Part shown: positions 9,766 to 20,154 of the stretch, in pieces | Layout of the letters: each line of letters opens with the position of its first letter | How positions within the stretch are numbered: the first letter of the stretch is position 1 | Assembly (NCBI RefSeq): GCF_025370935.1 | Contig: NC_133472.1 | Location: 44,895,951-44,959,950 of the forward strand | Source of the DNA: Choristoneura fumiferana | Lineage: Eukaryota > Arthropoda > Insecta > Lepidoptera > Tortricidae | Length of the DNA stretch: 64,000 bases | Direction of reading: 5' to 3' | The notes under the pieces: generated by a model | The model's input: the letters and a program-made list of their open reading frames with translations, nothing else | The model's database searches: none | What the model was told of the DNA's origin: nothing | Made by a program: the position numbers and the translations under genes

Positions 9766-10690
9766 AAATTCCCACGGGATAGGGAAATATCTACATTTTT
9801 TTCGCTTCTCTGTTTGTAGTCGAATCTCCGAAACTATTGAGCCGATTTTAAAAATTCTTTCACCGTTAGTAAGCTACACTATCCTTGATTGACAAAGGTT
9901 ACTTTTTATCCGGGATAATGCAAAATTCCCGCGGGATAGAAATAAATTAATTCAATTTCGGAGCTAATTTAAAAAATTCTTACATATTATGTGATATGAC
10001 TATCTCCAAATAACAAAGGCTACTTTTTCTTCGGGAAATTACAAAATTCCCATGGGATAGAAAAAACTGAATGCAACTTCGGGGATCATTTTAAAAATTC
10101 TTTCACCAATAGAAAGCTACACTATTTCTCATTAGTATAGACTACTCTTCTTCGGGAAAATGCAAAATTCCCGCGGGATAGAAATAAGTGAATTCAACTT
10201 CGGGTCTGATTTTAAACGTTCTTTCACCAAAAGTAAGCTACAGTATTCCTGATTGACATAGGATACGTTTTTCCGGGAAAATCGAAAATTCCCGCGGGAT
10301 AGAAATAAGTAAATTCAACTTTGGCTTTTAAAAAATCTTTCATATGATATAATTGACTATCCTCGATTGACATAGACCACTTTTTTCGGAAAATCCAAAA
10401 TTCCCATGGGATAGAAAAAACTGAATTCAACTTCAGAACTGATTTTAAAAATTCTTCCACTAATATAAAGCTGCACTATTGCTGATTGGTATAATAGATT
10501 ACTCTTCTTTGGAAAAATGCTAAATTCCCGCAGGATAGGTAGAAGTAAGTAAGACAATCCAAATTCGGAGCTGATTTTAAAAATTCTTTCACTAATAGTA
10601 ATCTGCAGTATCTCTGATTGACATAGGCTGCTTTTCTACAGAAGAATGCAAAATTCCCGCAGGATCGAAATAAGTAAATTCATCATTGGG
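9766..10690 (+). repeat. ~120 bp tandem repeat array (about 7-8 units)
   Basis: The word AAATTCCCGCGGGATAG (variants CCATGGG, CGCAGGA) recurs near 9769, 9927, 10048, 10169, 10289, 10401, 10524 and 10653. Spacing is mostly 112-129 bp (158 bp before the first full unit). Each unit also has GATTTTAAAAATTCTTTCAC, an AGCTACACTAT block and a GATTGACATAG block. Two or three more units follow the nested insertion (12310-12420 and 12640-12790). Units differ by about 10-20 per cent, so the array is not freshly amplified. Confidence 0.8.
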
Positions 10691-10888
10691 TTGAGTTAAA
10701 AAGATATTTTACCAATTGGGAGCTGGGTAATTATTTGAGGTGTAAGATAAATGTTACAGAAATAAAACACACATTTTGATGTGGTCTGTTTTATTTTGAA
10801 CATAAGGATATGTACCGATAAGATGCTTTATATTATAAGAGATCGATAAAGTTTACTTTGGTTAAAAAAAGCAAAAATCCAATTTTAA

Positions 10889-12134
10889 CGGTAACGAAAA
10901 TGAGCATCGAGACCACGAAAAAGAACATTTTGTTTATTTTAAAATCTTATAATTGTACTATTTGAATGAAAATCCGATCATAATGAGAAAACGAATAAGC
11001 ATTATTTAATTAATCAGGTATCAACAGAAATAGACAATCGATATCTATATAAAAAAAATTAAAACTTGACCACGAAAATGACGACTTCAAATTGTCATTT
11101 TTGTAACCTTTTAAATACTATGTAGAAATTACTTAATTAAAGTAAGATTAATAACTTCAACTCACAAACCAAAACAGTTTTCAATACCTTCCCCCCGTGC
11201 AGGTCTACGGTAAACCAGAACGAAATTATGTTACAACAAAATGCTCCTGTAAATGACGAAGTTTTCTTTTAATATTTAGATATATACATTTCACACGTAC
11301 ATTCAGGGCAAAATAATTCTTGAACCTCTCGCCAGTTAACAAAATTGGCGACGCACTGGTCATAATTCCTATAACCACACCTGGAGCAAATGTTGTTGAC
11401 GGTCAACCATTCTTCGTTTAAATCAATTAAATCAATAACGGCATAAACGATTACACTGTAAAAAGCAGAAAATTCTATAAAAGTGTTCTGTATTTTTCTA
11501 CTTGTAGGAAAATCATCTTTTTCGTGGTCTTTAATCAGTTTCGTGGCCCATAGGACCACGAAAATGATGACCACGAAATTGAAAAGCTCTTACTTTCGCG
11601 GCTCTGCAGTAAATATCCTATAGATTTGAAGCAAATGAAATCAATATTGAATAACTTAACTGCAAATGACACAGCACCAGTAAAACATTATATTTATTTA
11701 CCCAATACTTACCAAGTCGCAACCGTAACGAAAATGACGCTCGATCTTTGACGCAAATCTAACTGAACCTTTATTACATTAATTATAGATAAATAATTAT
11801 GACTTGCGATAAACATTATACGTTATATTGACGCAGTCTTATTTTCAAAGTTGCTTATAGTTAAAAAAGGATTTACAGGAGGTTTGACCTCTTTTTTTGT
11901 TTAAAATATACTTAATAAGTGTGACCACGAAAATGATGGTGTATTTTGGAACAACGGGAAATGTAGAAAAAAATAGTCTTATCAATGTCCTAATTTTTTT
12001 ATGTTTGCATGCTTGGTATATCATATTATGAACATTCAATCCATGTTTTAAACAGCAAGTTTTTCTATACCTTGTATTTTTTACAATACTACAAAGTTAT
12101 CAGGGATAATCCGAACCTGACCACGTAACTGACT
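10889..12134. repeat. Dispersed 15-bp motif TGACCACGAAAATGA
   Basis: Instances lie near 10889 (GTAACGAAAATGAG), 10911, 11067, 11513 (reverse), 11534 (reverse), 11554 and 11568 (tandem), 11724 (CGTAACGAAAATGACG), 11922 and 12117 (diverged). Both orientations occur, spacing is irregular, and the surrounding sequence is not otherwise repeated. This resembles clustered protein-binding sites, as transposases often need in or near TIRs. Confidence 0.55.
11269..11574 (-). CDS. Doubtful 101-residue ORF with two CxxC pairs
   Basis: The frame lies wholly inside the TIR element at 10735-12309. The N-terminal ~25 residues are hydrophobic but are encoded by three copies of the TGACCACGAAAATGA motif, so that part may not be real protein. 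The C-terminal half has ICSRCGYRNYDQC and, about 15 residues later, LFCPECTCEM, a spacing compatible with a zinc ribbon. No homologue is recognised. It could be a decayed transposon gene or chance. No promoter or splice signal was checked beyond inspection. Confidence 0.2.
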   Translation of the reverse strand: MVIIFVVLWATKLIKDHEKDDFPTSRKIQNTFIEFSAFYSVIVYAVIDLIDLNEEWLTVNNICSRCGYRNYDQCVANFVNWREVQELFCPECTCEMYISKY

Positions 12135-13337
12135 TTTGTGCAGAAAATTTAAGTTATTGTGGAAAAAAGATAAAATAGAATAAAATGTATTTACCGCAAG
12201 TTTCAGTGATAATATCCTAAGCAACTTAAAAATAATAAACGATATATTTCTAATTTTATAACTGAAAATTTGAGTCTGAACACTATTGAACCTCTCGAAA
12301 TAATAACCCAGCTACATTATCCCTGATTGGCATACGCTGCTTTTCTCCGGGAAAACGTAAAATTCCCGCGGGATAGAAAAAAGTGATTTCAACTTCAGGG
12401 TTGATTTATTTATAATTCTATACCTAACTCTACCTGAACAGTACCATGACTGGCTGACTGACAGACAACGCATAGCCAAAACTACTGGTGCTAGAGACTT
12501 GAAATTGGCATAGATGGACCTAAAGTAATACAGAGGTGCACTAGGGAAAGACTAGCACTTAGAAAATCCCATGGAATAGGAAAATATCTCAACTTTGTTT
12601 GTTTTTTTGTTTGTTGGGTGTAATATCTGAAACTACTGAGCTGATTTAAATAATTCTATTACCAATAGAAAGCTACAATATCCCTGATGGACAGACTTCT
12701 TTTTTTTTAAATGCAAAATTTCCGCAGAATAAAAATAAGTGAATTCTATTTCGGGGCAGATTATCAAAATTCTTTCTATAATAGAAAGCTACAATATGTC
12801 TCTCACCGTCAATTAAGAATATTAAAATAGATCATAACAGTACCTAATTCATGTCCCGCGGGGACTTTACAATTTCTCGAGATACAATCCTATATCGTGT
12901 AGGAAGTCGCCGGCAAAAGAAACGCGTAGTACTTTAACGTCTTTAACGTTTCAGCGAAACAGGGTTTCAGAGTTGGTACGAATTATGAACGATTAATTAC
13001 GTATGTAGGTTGATTTTTAAATTCCAAATTGTGTACCATCTGTCTAAAACAACGTCTTACTGTATTTATATTTCCATGTAATCCTCCGAAAAATCAATCA
13101 AAACACGAAAAAAAGGATCGCAGAAAGTAAATGTATGTTAATTGTTACCCCAAATTTAACGCGAGCGAAGCCGCGGGCAAAAGCTAGTATACTATAATCT
13201 TCTTAGTAATTTAAAATAAATTTGAACAGTAGGTGAACGTAATTTTATCTGTAATAACATGTCATTGTGTGCGTTGTTTGTGAATAAATAATTAATGTGT
13301 TATTTAAATACACTAGCTGTATCGCGCGACTGCCTTA

Positions 13338-13848
13338 TCTATATATATAAAAGAAGAAACTGACTGACTTATAGATCAACGCACAGCCCAAACCGCTGGG
13401 TCTAGAAACTTGAAATTTGGTACAGAGGTTCTTTTTATGATGTAAGTAAGCACTAAGAAAGGATTTTTAGAAATTCATCCCCTAAGGGGGTGAAACTGGG
13501 GGGTGAACTTTATATGGAATTTTCTCATTTCTGGACTTAGAAGTATGAAAATAGGTGTTTAAGTTCTCGATTACAATTAAAAATTATCTATCTAAGTGAA
13601 ATGGATAAAATTTTCCCCTAAAGGAGTAAAATGGGAGGTCGGGGGGGGGGGTAAAGTTTGTATGGAATTTTCTCATTTCTGGACTTAGAAGTATGAAAAA
13701 AGGTGTATAAGTTCTCGATTACAATTAAAAATTATCTGTGTGCATAGAGACAGATACAAATGTCACAATTATAACGGGGGTTAATTAAAACATACAATAT
13801 GCCCTGATAACTAAAGTACACGCGGACGAAGTCGCGGGCAAAAGCTAG
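13338..13848 (+). mobile_element. Complete non-autonomous Helitron, 511 bp
   Basis: It is bounded by host A (13337) and T (13849), the Helitron AT insertion site. The 5' end is TCTATATATATAAAAGAAG. The 3' end is CGCGGACGAAGTCGCGGGC (hairpin) then AAAAG and CTAG. Internally TATGGAATTTTCTCATTTCT then GGACTTAGAAGTATGAAAA occurs twice (about 13512 and 13661), a ~150 bp duplication. A G11 run lies at 13641-13651. No coding sequence is present. Confidence 0.8.
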
Positions 13849-13958
13849 TTAGGATATATACATTTTGGATTTTTTAAAAATCTTTTAGTAGTGCACCTCT
13901 ACAGTATATCCCACGGCTATATGCTACTTGGAGATTGGAGAGAATGTAATCCCACTAA

Positions 13959-14150
13959 TCCATACTAATATTATAAATGCGAAAGTGTGTGTGTTTGTGT
14001 GTATGTTTGTTCGTCTTTCACGTCGAAAAGGAGCGACGGATCGACGTGATTTTTGACATAGGCCCAAGAGTGACATAGGCTACTTTTTATCCCGGAAAAA
14101 TGCACAGTTTCCGAGCAGGAACAGCACGCGATAACCGAATACCACGCGGG
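13959..14150 (+). mobile_element. Helitron 5' segment lacking a CTAG end
   Basis: The element begins after A with TCCATACTAATATTATAAAT then GCGAAAGTGTGTG. It continues through GGAGCGACGGATCGACGTGA and GCACAGTTTCCGAGCAGG to ACCACGCGGGTGGAAAGG, where the usual GCGGGCAAAAGCTAG end is replaced. It is the same family as the intact copies at 20202 and 53691. Confidence 0.65.
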
Positions 14151-14338
14151 TGGAAAGGGTTGTTGGCTTCATAATTTATATTAGAAACTGAATTCGAGTT
14201 AGATGAATTTATCAACAAGCATTTAATACATTTCGTTTTCTTAGGATTTATTAACAAATTATTGGCAGCAAACTAGTGTCGCAAATTAGTGTCGCGATAT
14301 TCCTTGTTTTACAGTATTTATGCCGTATTGCTCAATTC

Positions 14339-14998
14339 TGGAATGTAAAACCGGCCAAGAGCGTGTCGGACACGCCCAAAATAGGGCTCCGTAGCCATTA
14401 CGAAAAAATTAAGTAATATTTTTCTAAGGATTTCGTATTTTATACGGAATCTTCTAAGTTTAGGTATATTTTATAGTTATACCTCAGGCTGCTATTAACT
14501 CATACACTCTTCATACACTACTAATAATTCTCAAGCAAACTTAGCCGTTATAGTTTTCCTTGAAAGTTTGATATACTTACTAACATCCTGAGTTTTTTCA
14601 AATTTTTCCACCCACTGGTTTAGACTTTAGAGGGGGGGTTGGACGCTCGATTTTAATGAAAATTTGCACTTTGAATATTTCGCAAACAAATCACAGAATC
14701 GAAAAATCGTCTTAGCAAACCCCTAACCAATGGTTTTAAAATACCTATCCAACGATACCCCACACTATAGGGTTGGTTGACAAAAAAATCACCCCCACTT
14801 TACGTTTATGGGAGGCACCCTACAAATTTTTTTTTGATTTTTAATTGTACCATTTTGTTGGCATAGTTTACCTATATAACCGTGCAAAATTACAGCTTTG
14901 ATAGTCCCTGAGCAAAGCCGCGGACGGACAGGCAGACCGACTGAAATGGCGAAACTATAAGGGTTCCGTTTTCGCCATTTTGGCTCCGGAACCCTAAA
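14339..14998 (+). mobile_element. Long copy of the GGTTCCGTA interspersed family
   Basis: It begins AAACCGGCCAAGAGCGTGTC then GGACACGCCC. It ends TTCGCCATTTTGGCTCCGG then AACCCTAAAAA. At about 660 bp this is the longest copy in the window. It includes GGGTTGGTTGACAAAAAAAT and GGGAGGCACCC. No protein is encoded. Its outer word CGGCCAAG...GAGTC is shared, inverted, with the right ends at 9560, 24587 and 31138. Confidence 0.6.
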
Positions 14999-15227
14999 AA
15001 TTATAGCAGGAAAAAAACTTACTAATGGAGCATTACCTACGTCATCGAGTAAGCGAACCTCCGCTTACTTGTGGCACGCACGCTGCACCTGCATAGCACT
15101 TCCACTTGTTTTAATTCTTCCGCGCTTGCACCATTATTGATGGAAACACTGCTTATTGTTTTTATTGTTTTTTCATTTTTTTTTACTTTGCGTGCCAATC
15201 TACCTGCTATGTAAGCCATTCTAGCTA

Positions 15228-15431
15228 GCCTGAGTCAACGGGGGCAGGCTGAAAACCAGCGCTGGCAGCGTCTGAGCAAGCGCAGCGTAAGCTGAGCCTG
15301 TTCCTTCTGCCACACAGTGCAAGGGACTGGCAAACGCATTCTTTATTAGTTTATTGTTTATTTGTATTCGGTGTGCCTATCCTGTATTGTTCATGTTGGC
15401 AAATAAATCAATCTTCTTCTTCTTCTTCTAA
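15228..15431 (+). mobile_element. LINE 3' end with (TTC)n tail
   Basis: GGGCAGGCTGAAAACCAGCG then CTGGCAGCG, a long UTR-like stretch, AAATAAATCAATCTTC and five TTC units. CAGGCTGAAAACCAGCGCTG also occurs in reverse at 32540, tying it to that LINE tail family. Non-coding and 5'-truncated. Confidence 0.55.
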
Positions 15432-15989
15432 TTTAATGCAATGAAATTGCGCTAAAAACTCAGCGTGTTTTAATCCAAATCTATATTAATAATTTCGTCA
15501 GTAGACTTGAACGAAATGCACATCAAATTGAAGAGCGTAAAAAATTAGTCAATCCGAGTCGACAACTTGTAGCCGGAAAATTCGGATTATCGAGTATTTT
15601 CTATATAAATTTGAAAAATAAATTACTAAGTATATAATGGCGTTGCGAAGTAAACATGTCAAAGTCATTACATCAAAGTGGCGTGAGTGTCACGTCATCA
15701 CGTGTCACAGGTTTGCATTTCGTTTTCCATTATTGACCTTTTAAGGGCCCCACACACGGTACGATTCGTCGATTTTCATCAGATCGATCGTACCGTATAT
15801 GGGTTGATTATGAGACAGAGACATCATAGTTATAAGATTTAGGAGAAATATCTACGTGAAATACTGATACGTAGGTTAGCTGTGAAAGTACGTTTGTAAT
15901 AATATTGAGGCTGGGAATATACGTCAGATTTTTCGATAAGTACGACAGTCTTTACACTGGCAAAAAAAAAAATCAGACATTATTATGAG

Positions 15990-16027
15990 TCTACATTTTA
16001 CCCGAGCGAAGCCGGGATTTCATCTAG
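15990..16027 (+). mobile_element. Helitron 3' terminus
   Basis: CCCGAGCGAAGCCGGG forms a hairpin, then ATTTCATCTAG and T, a 3' CTRR end. The matching 5' TC end is not identified upstream, so the extent of this copy is unknown. Confidence 0.45.
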
Positions 16028-16311
16028 TAATAATATAATTTTGTATTCTATAATATTTTATTGTACCTAAACAGTTTGTGCGCATTGAAAATAAAATAAC
16101 TACATTATGTTTCCGAACGACAGACATGAGGTTGTGTTAATTGGGTTTCAGTCGTTATCTTACATCTTAAACATTGTAATCTAACAAAACAAATTCAGGA
16201 TAGTGGACTAGTGGGACAAGGGCAGTGCGATCTGTATACTATGTTAAATTGGTAAGTGCAGTTTAGACCTGAGAAAATAATCGCGCAGATGCGTTCCATA
16301 AGGCTGCGTTT

Positions 16312-16818
16312 CCACCAGATATTGCTATGATGCGTTGCGAGAATTGTTTGTCATGAACCCACAGATATAGATTACACTAGATAACGCAAACACCTCAATC
16401 TGTATGAAAACCAACCGTGTCACTTTTTATATCTACTGTGACGTCCCAAGAGCGAATTAGCGATGTGAAAAATCTATTCAAATGCGCCGCCCGCCTGCGC
16501 CGTGGGGCTCGAGTCAGTCACTAGTCATGATTAGTCAGTTAGCGGTCAGTCTTTGTATGGGGCCAACCCCGACGTTTGGTCGGGGTTCGGACACGCGAAG
16601 TAGATGCATTTCCGTAATCTAGTGTAATCTATATCTGTGCATGAACCAATAGAAACGCTTCATTTGCCTATAAACACTAGCCTAATCCTAGCTCCGCAGC
16701 TCAGCTGTTTCCTCTAGAGTTGTGCTGAGCGAGGATAGGTAATGAAGCTTTTCTTTTGGTTCATGACAAACTCATTTCTCGCGTCGCATTCTCACAGATC
16801 CCTGGTGAAAACGCAGCC
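16312..16818. mobile_element. PIF/Harbinger-like MITE with TAA duplication, carrying a nested hAT-like MITE
   Basis: The ends are GGCTGCGTTTCCACCAG and, inverted, CTGGTGAAAACGCAGCC. TAA flanks both sides (16309-16311 and 16819-16821). Inside are two ATGAAC-type words and an inverted body (ACCAATAGAAACGCTTCATT versus AATGAAGCTTTTCTTTTGGT). A second element occupies 16360-16639. A relative without TAA-flanked ends lies at 20534-20757. Confidence 0.75.
16360..16639. mobile_element. hAT-like MITE with 8-bp CATGAACC duplication, nested
   Basis: The terminal repeats are CACAGATATAGATTACACTA, then GAT, and its inverse. CATGAACC flanks both sides (16352-16359 and 16640-16647). An 8-bp duplication points to hAT. 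The 280 bp interior is GC-richer (GGGGCTCGAGTCAGTCAC, GACGTTTGGTCGGGGTTC) and non-coding. It inserted after the host MITE did. Confidence 0.8.
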
Positions 16819-16930
16819 TAAGGATTGCATAGAATAAGAAAGAAATTTCAGAATTGTATTTTAATAGGGCATATCAGGCTCGGCAAAACTCTGCGCAGGG
16901 GGCGACACTAGCGCAAACCTCCATAACAAC

Positions 16931-17085
16931 CCATGATTGGTTATTTGGAGTCTTTTTGTATTTTTTTTTTGTATTTTTTATTTCAACTCCAAATTTGTTA
17001 CTTTTACGGGTATCCCGTGAAACCATATCGGAAATTTGGAGTTGAAATAAAAAATACAAAAAGACTCCAAATAACCAATCATGAT
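16931..17085. repeat. Foldback arm pair (TTTGGAGTCTTTTTGTATT)
   Basis: CATGATTGGTTATTTGGAGT then CTTTTTGTATT...TTTCAACTCCAAATTT is followed by ACTTTTACGGGTATCCCGTG and then by its own inverse, ending ACTCCAAATAACCAATCATG. The stem arms are about 55 bp. Half-copies recur next to tRNA-like cassettes at 41530, 51850 and 60690, so it seems to be a component of the same mobile unit. Confidence 0.7.
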
Positions 17086-17260
17086 TTGATTGCTTAGTTG
17101 CGACATCTCTTGTCTGGGTGAGCGGTTGGTTCCGAAAGAATGTTGACGTCTCTCGATGAGAGCGAAACATAGATGTCGCTAGTGCTGCTGCATAAGTAGC
17201 GTAGTAGAAATAAGCAACCTGAGATATGTATGCATAGGAAAAATTCGTGTCTAAATTCCT

Positions 17261-17335
17261 GTCCAGCGGTGGTGTAGGGGTTATAGCACGCAGCACGGAT
17301 TGCTGAGGACCTGGGTTCGATTCCCAGCGCTGGTC
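17261..17335 (+). ncRNA. tRNA-like Pol III cassette (not a functional tRNA)
   Basis: The sequence starts GTCCAGCGGTGGTGTAGGGG, has a perfect B box (GGTTCGATTCC), a 5-bp T-stem (CTGGG/CCCAG) and an acceptor-like stem (CCAGCG with CGCTGG). TTTTT follows at 17338, a Pol III terminator. The anticodon arm is CAGC-ACGGATT-GCTG; it lacks the invariant T at position 33, so no anticodon is assigned. The stretch upstream (17090-17260) is shared with the inverted copy at 21298-21470. Confidence 0.6.
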
Positions 17336-17394
17336 TCTTTTTCTGGTTTTCTGTGCATCCATGTCTCAGTTTGTATTTTCTCCATAACAACGTC

Positions 17395-17880
17395 AGTTCT
17401 CCTTATATTTTGTCGCCATGACAGATCATGACAGTATAAGTACCTACTTATAGAAATCATGATATACCGGATTATAATACGAGCAAATAATTAAAACAGA
17501 GATCGTACCTACTCGTCAAACTGAACAACATTAGTTCAGCGAATTTTAAAGATAATTAGTTTTTTTATTATTATTACACATTAGAGTTTATTGTTGTCAA
17601 AGAACCGATGTAAAGCAGAATGCATTATTTTTTAGTTTTATATGTATTGTGCCAGACAGACATTGCCAATATTATTGACATTCATGAAATAAAAATCCTC
17701 GCTAAAATTGTTATTTAAAATTTATAATTTATATTATACGCGCTTACTTGGTTATTTTTAAAAATTTTGTTTGTATTGCTGCTGTGAATACTAATTGTAT
17801 TTAGACTTAGGTTAATGACTTGTTAAAGGAAAACAGAAATATTTGTACGCCTACTGGCAAAACATAGAGATTCCTGATTG
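17395..17880. other. No recognised feature
   Basis: AT-rich sequence between the tRNA-like unit and a LINE tail. No ORF, repeat family or inverted structure was recognised. Confidence 0.35.
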
Positions 17881-17899
17881 TTATGCTTTTAAGATCGAT

Positions 17900-17957
17900 T
17901 ATGTACCTACACCTATGTTCCACAAATAAACGTATTCTATTCTATTCTATTCTATTG
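17900..17957 (+). repeat. LINE-like tail with (TATTC)n
   Basis: CCACAAATAAACGTATTC then four more TATTC units. It mirrors the minus-strand copy at 2091. Confidence 0.5.
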
Positions 17958-18277
17958 ATGTTTGTACCGTGCGTGACAGGCGACACCAGTTGTGTTAGAA
18001 CACTAGAGGACGGCGTACATTGATAGCATTAAGAAAGAAATTTCAAAATTGTATTTTAATAGGGCATATTAGGGCATGTTGTTCAGTCTGACGAGGACGA
18101 TCTATGTTTTAATTTTTTGCTCATATTACAGGCCGCACCCGGTATATATTAGGTGCTGTTAAAGAAATCATTTAATGAATAGTAATACTCTTCGATTAAC
18201 TTCGGTATTGATAGGTTTAAGGTAGAAAGAGGCGTTGAATGAGTAATACGGTCACTCTCACTCTTCTCTCAATAGGA

Positions 18278-18441
18278 TGCGGCTCCACTGAGGCGGAGAC
18301 AAGCGGAGCGGAGAGGAGACGTGTAGGATCGACCAATCATATTAGTTGAAATCCACATCTCGAAGGCAAGATGTAATATGATTGGTCGATCCTTACACGT
18401 CTCCTCTCCGCTCCGCTCGTCTCCACCTCAGTGGAGCCGCA
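18278..18441. mobile_element. MITE with ~70 bp inverted arms
   Basis: The left arm TGCGGCTCCACTGAGGCGGA, GCGGAGCGGAGAGGAGACGT, GGATCGACCAATCATATTA is inverse to the right arm with only a few changes. The loop is about 25 bp. At 164 bp it is essentially one hairpin. No clear target duplication. Confidence 0.7.
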
Positions 18442-18821
18442 GTCTAAGACTCGACAGTCTCTTCGGACGAAGAATTAGTTTAGCAGACAGAGAGCGCTGC
18501 CAGCATCCAAAACCTTGCTTAAGAGTCGACAGTACGCTTGCCGCTGATCGCATTTTCATACAAAACTAGTATCGTTCTAATTTACAAACAAAATAAAACT
18601 TTGCGACTATAATTGGAGCAGCTATTTTGATGCTTATAATTAGTTTTCGTTCATGTTCAAAATATGAAAATAAATCCACATTAATTTTAAGTTTTGTATG
18701 AGAAATGGAAATTCGTTATTGTTTTTTTTCTGTTACATTTTATTTTAACCAAACCCAATTATAAGCATCGTAATGGCTGCTAACATTATAGTTACAAAGT
18801 TGCATTTTGATCTGTAGTGCT

Positions 18822-19582
18822 GGGGGCCTACCACGCTCTCTTAATACGATTCAGTTTAGGCTCTAAACTGAACTGCATCGCTATTTCGTACCACGACGTT
18901 ACTTTTGCGATTCAGTTCAAGCACGGTTCAGCGACAGCGATACAGACATTTTCATTCACTCACTTCAAGCGGTTTTCGTACCATGACGCTTAACTTGAGT
19001 GGGAATTGAATCGCTTCAGTGTCAAATTTAGCGATTCAGTATAAGTTACTCATTCTGTCAATTCTTTTGGATCGCTTTTTTTCAACTAATGAATTTCAAG
19101 AACTTTTAAACTTTTATTCAAGTTTTATAACTTTTCATAGGTACTCACGACATTGTGCTTCTTACCTCCTCATTGATAAAACTAATTTTTCAGTGAGAAA
19201 AGAGACTCACGGATTAGTGACAGCGTAAACATTTATTTGTAATCAACACAACGGTTGTTAAGAACACGGAATTACATAGTTATGGTTTTCCAAAATAAAG
19301 AGGTTTTAAAAGTTCTTGAAATTCATTAGTTGAAAAAAAGCGATCCAAAAGAATTGACAGAATGAGTAACTTATACTGGATCGCTAAATTTGACACTGAA
19401 GCGATTCAATTCCCACTCAAGTTAAGCGTCATGGTACGAAAACCGCTTGAAGTGAGTGAATGAAAATGTCTGTATCGCTGTCGCTGAACTGAATCGCAAA
19501 AGTAACGTCGTGGTACGAAATAGCGATGCAGTTCAGTTTAGAGCCTAAACTGAATCGTATTAAGAGAGCGTGGTAGGCCCCC
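18822..19582. mobile_element. Large foldback element, ~285 bp arms
   Basis: The left arm (18822-19110) starts GGGGGCCTACCACGCTCTC and the right arm (19304-19582) is its near-perfect inverse. A 193 bp loop separates them. The left arm has an 11 bp block (AAGCACGGTTC) missing from the right. The word GCGATTCAG recurs several times in each arm. TGCT flanks both ends (18818-18821 and 19583-19586), a possible 4-bp duplication. A second right-end-like piece, GGTAGGCCCCCTGCT, sits at 19618. No transposase. Confidence 0.75.
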
Positions 19583-20154
19583 TGCTCTGCGTTTGGATCG
19601 TTTATGAAAAGATCATGGTAGGCCCCCTGCTTGTAAATTAGAACTTTTACGTTTGTATGGGGACTCTTAAATATACGTAATTTGTTGGCAGGTATTTGTT
19701 TTAGTTTTTTTTTATGTACGTTAGCATAGTTGTCTGTAAATAGATATACCTAACTTAATTATTTCAAACCCAATGAAACTAAGCCTCCAAGCTATATAAA
19801 TACCTTTAAAAAAAGATGTTAAACACTCACCTTTCTCCATGTTCCAGTCGCCACGACGTTTCGTTTCAAACTACATGTCACCCACTCCTCTAAGAAGCCA
19901 AACAAAGCTGTTTAATTACATTAACACTATCTTCTTATGTCATGCAATAATCTATTTACTTCAAGTATGGCAGGATTTACTCGATTTTGAGCCTTAACGC
20001 TTCGTGTTAAGGTCAGGGGTGGTTTTGTCGAGTTTTTTGGGCTAGTCGATAAGGATACGTACCTACTGATAAATAGCAATGGAATATTGACTCTACATTT
20101 ATAATTAAAATTGTGCTGAGGTGACGTTTGATTTGTCTGATTTTCAACCGCCGA

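Larger units (their letters stand above)
10735..12309. mobile_element. TIR DNA transposon (1575 bp) with AGCT target duplication, nested in the Helitron array
   Basis: The left end is GGGTAATTATTTGAGGTG. The right end in reverse complement is GGGTTATTATTTCGAGAGG, an imperfect ~18 bp terminal inverted repeat. AGCT flanks both sides (10731-10734 and 12310-12313). Joining the flanks restores a normal unit of the ~120 bp array (AATTGGGAGCT + ACATTATCCCTG). The interior is unrelated to the array and carries about nine copies of a motif near TGACCACGAAAATGA in both orientations. Superfamily is unknown; 4-bp duplications occur in several cut-and-paste groups. No transposase is recognised. Confidence 0.65.
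9611..13187 (+). mobile_element. Helitron-like element (~3.6 kb) with internal tandem repeats
   Basis: The left end is TCTATATATATAAAAGAAG then AACTGACTG, identical to the start of the compact Helitron at 13338. The right end is GCGAGCGAAGCCGCGGGC then AAAAG and CTAG, followed by T. These match Helitron termini (5' TC, 3' hairpin plus CTRR, no target duplication). The inner sequence is mostly a ~120 bp tandem repeat, interrupted by a TIR element at 10735-12309. No Rep/helicase coding is present, so it is non-autonomous. The upstream neighbour itself ends in CACTAG, so two Helitron termini may abut here. Alternatively 9611 and 13187 belong to different copies. Confidence 0.55.

Noticed and set aside
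16874..17362. 162-codon minus-strand ORF and its partner at 21052-21543
   Set aside because: Both run across the tRNA-like unit and its foldback; similarity between them is repeat similarity, not a protein family.
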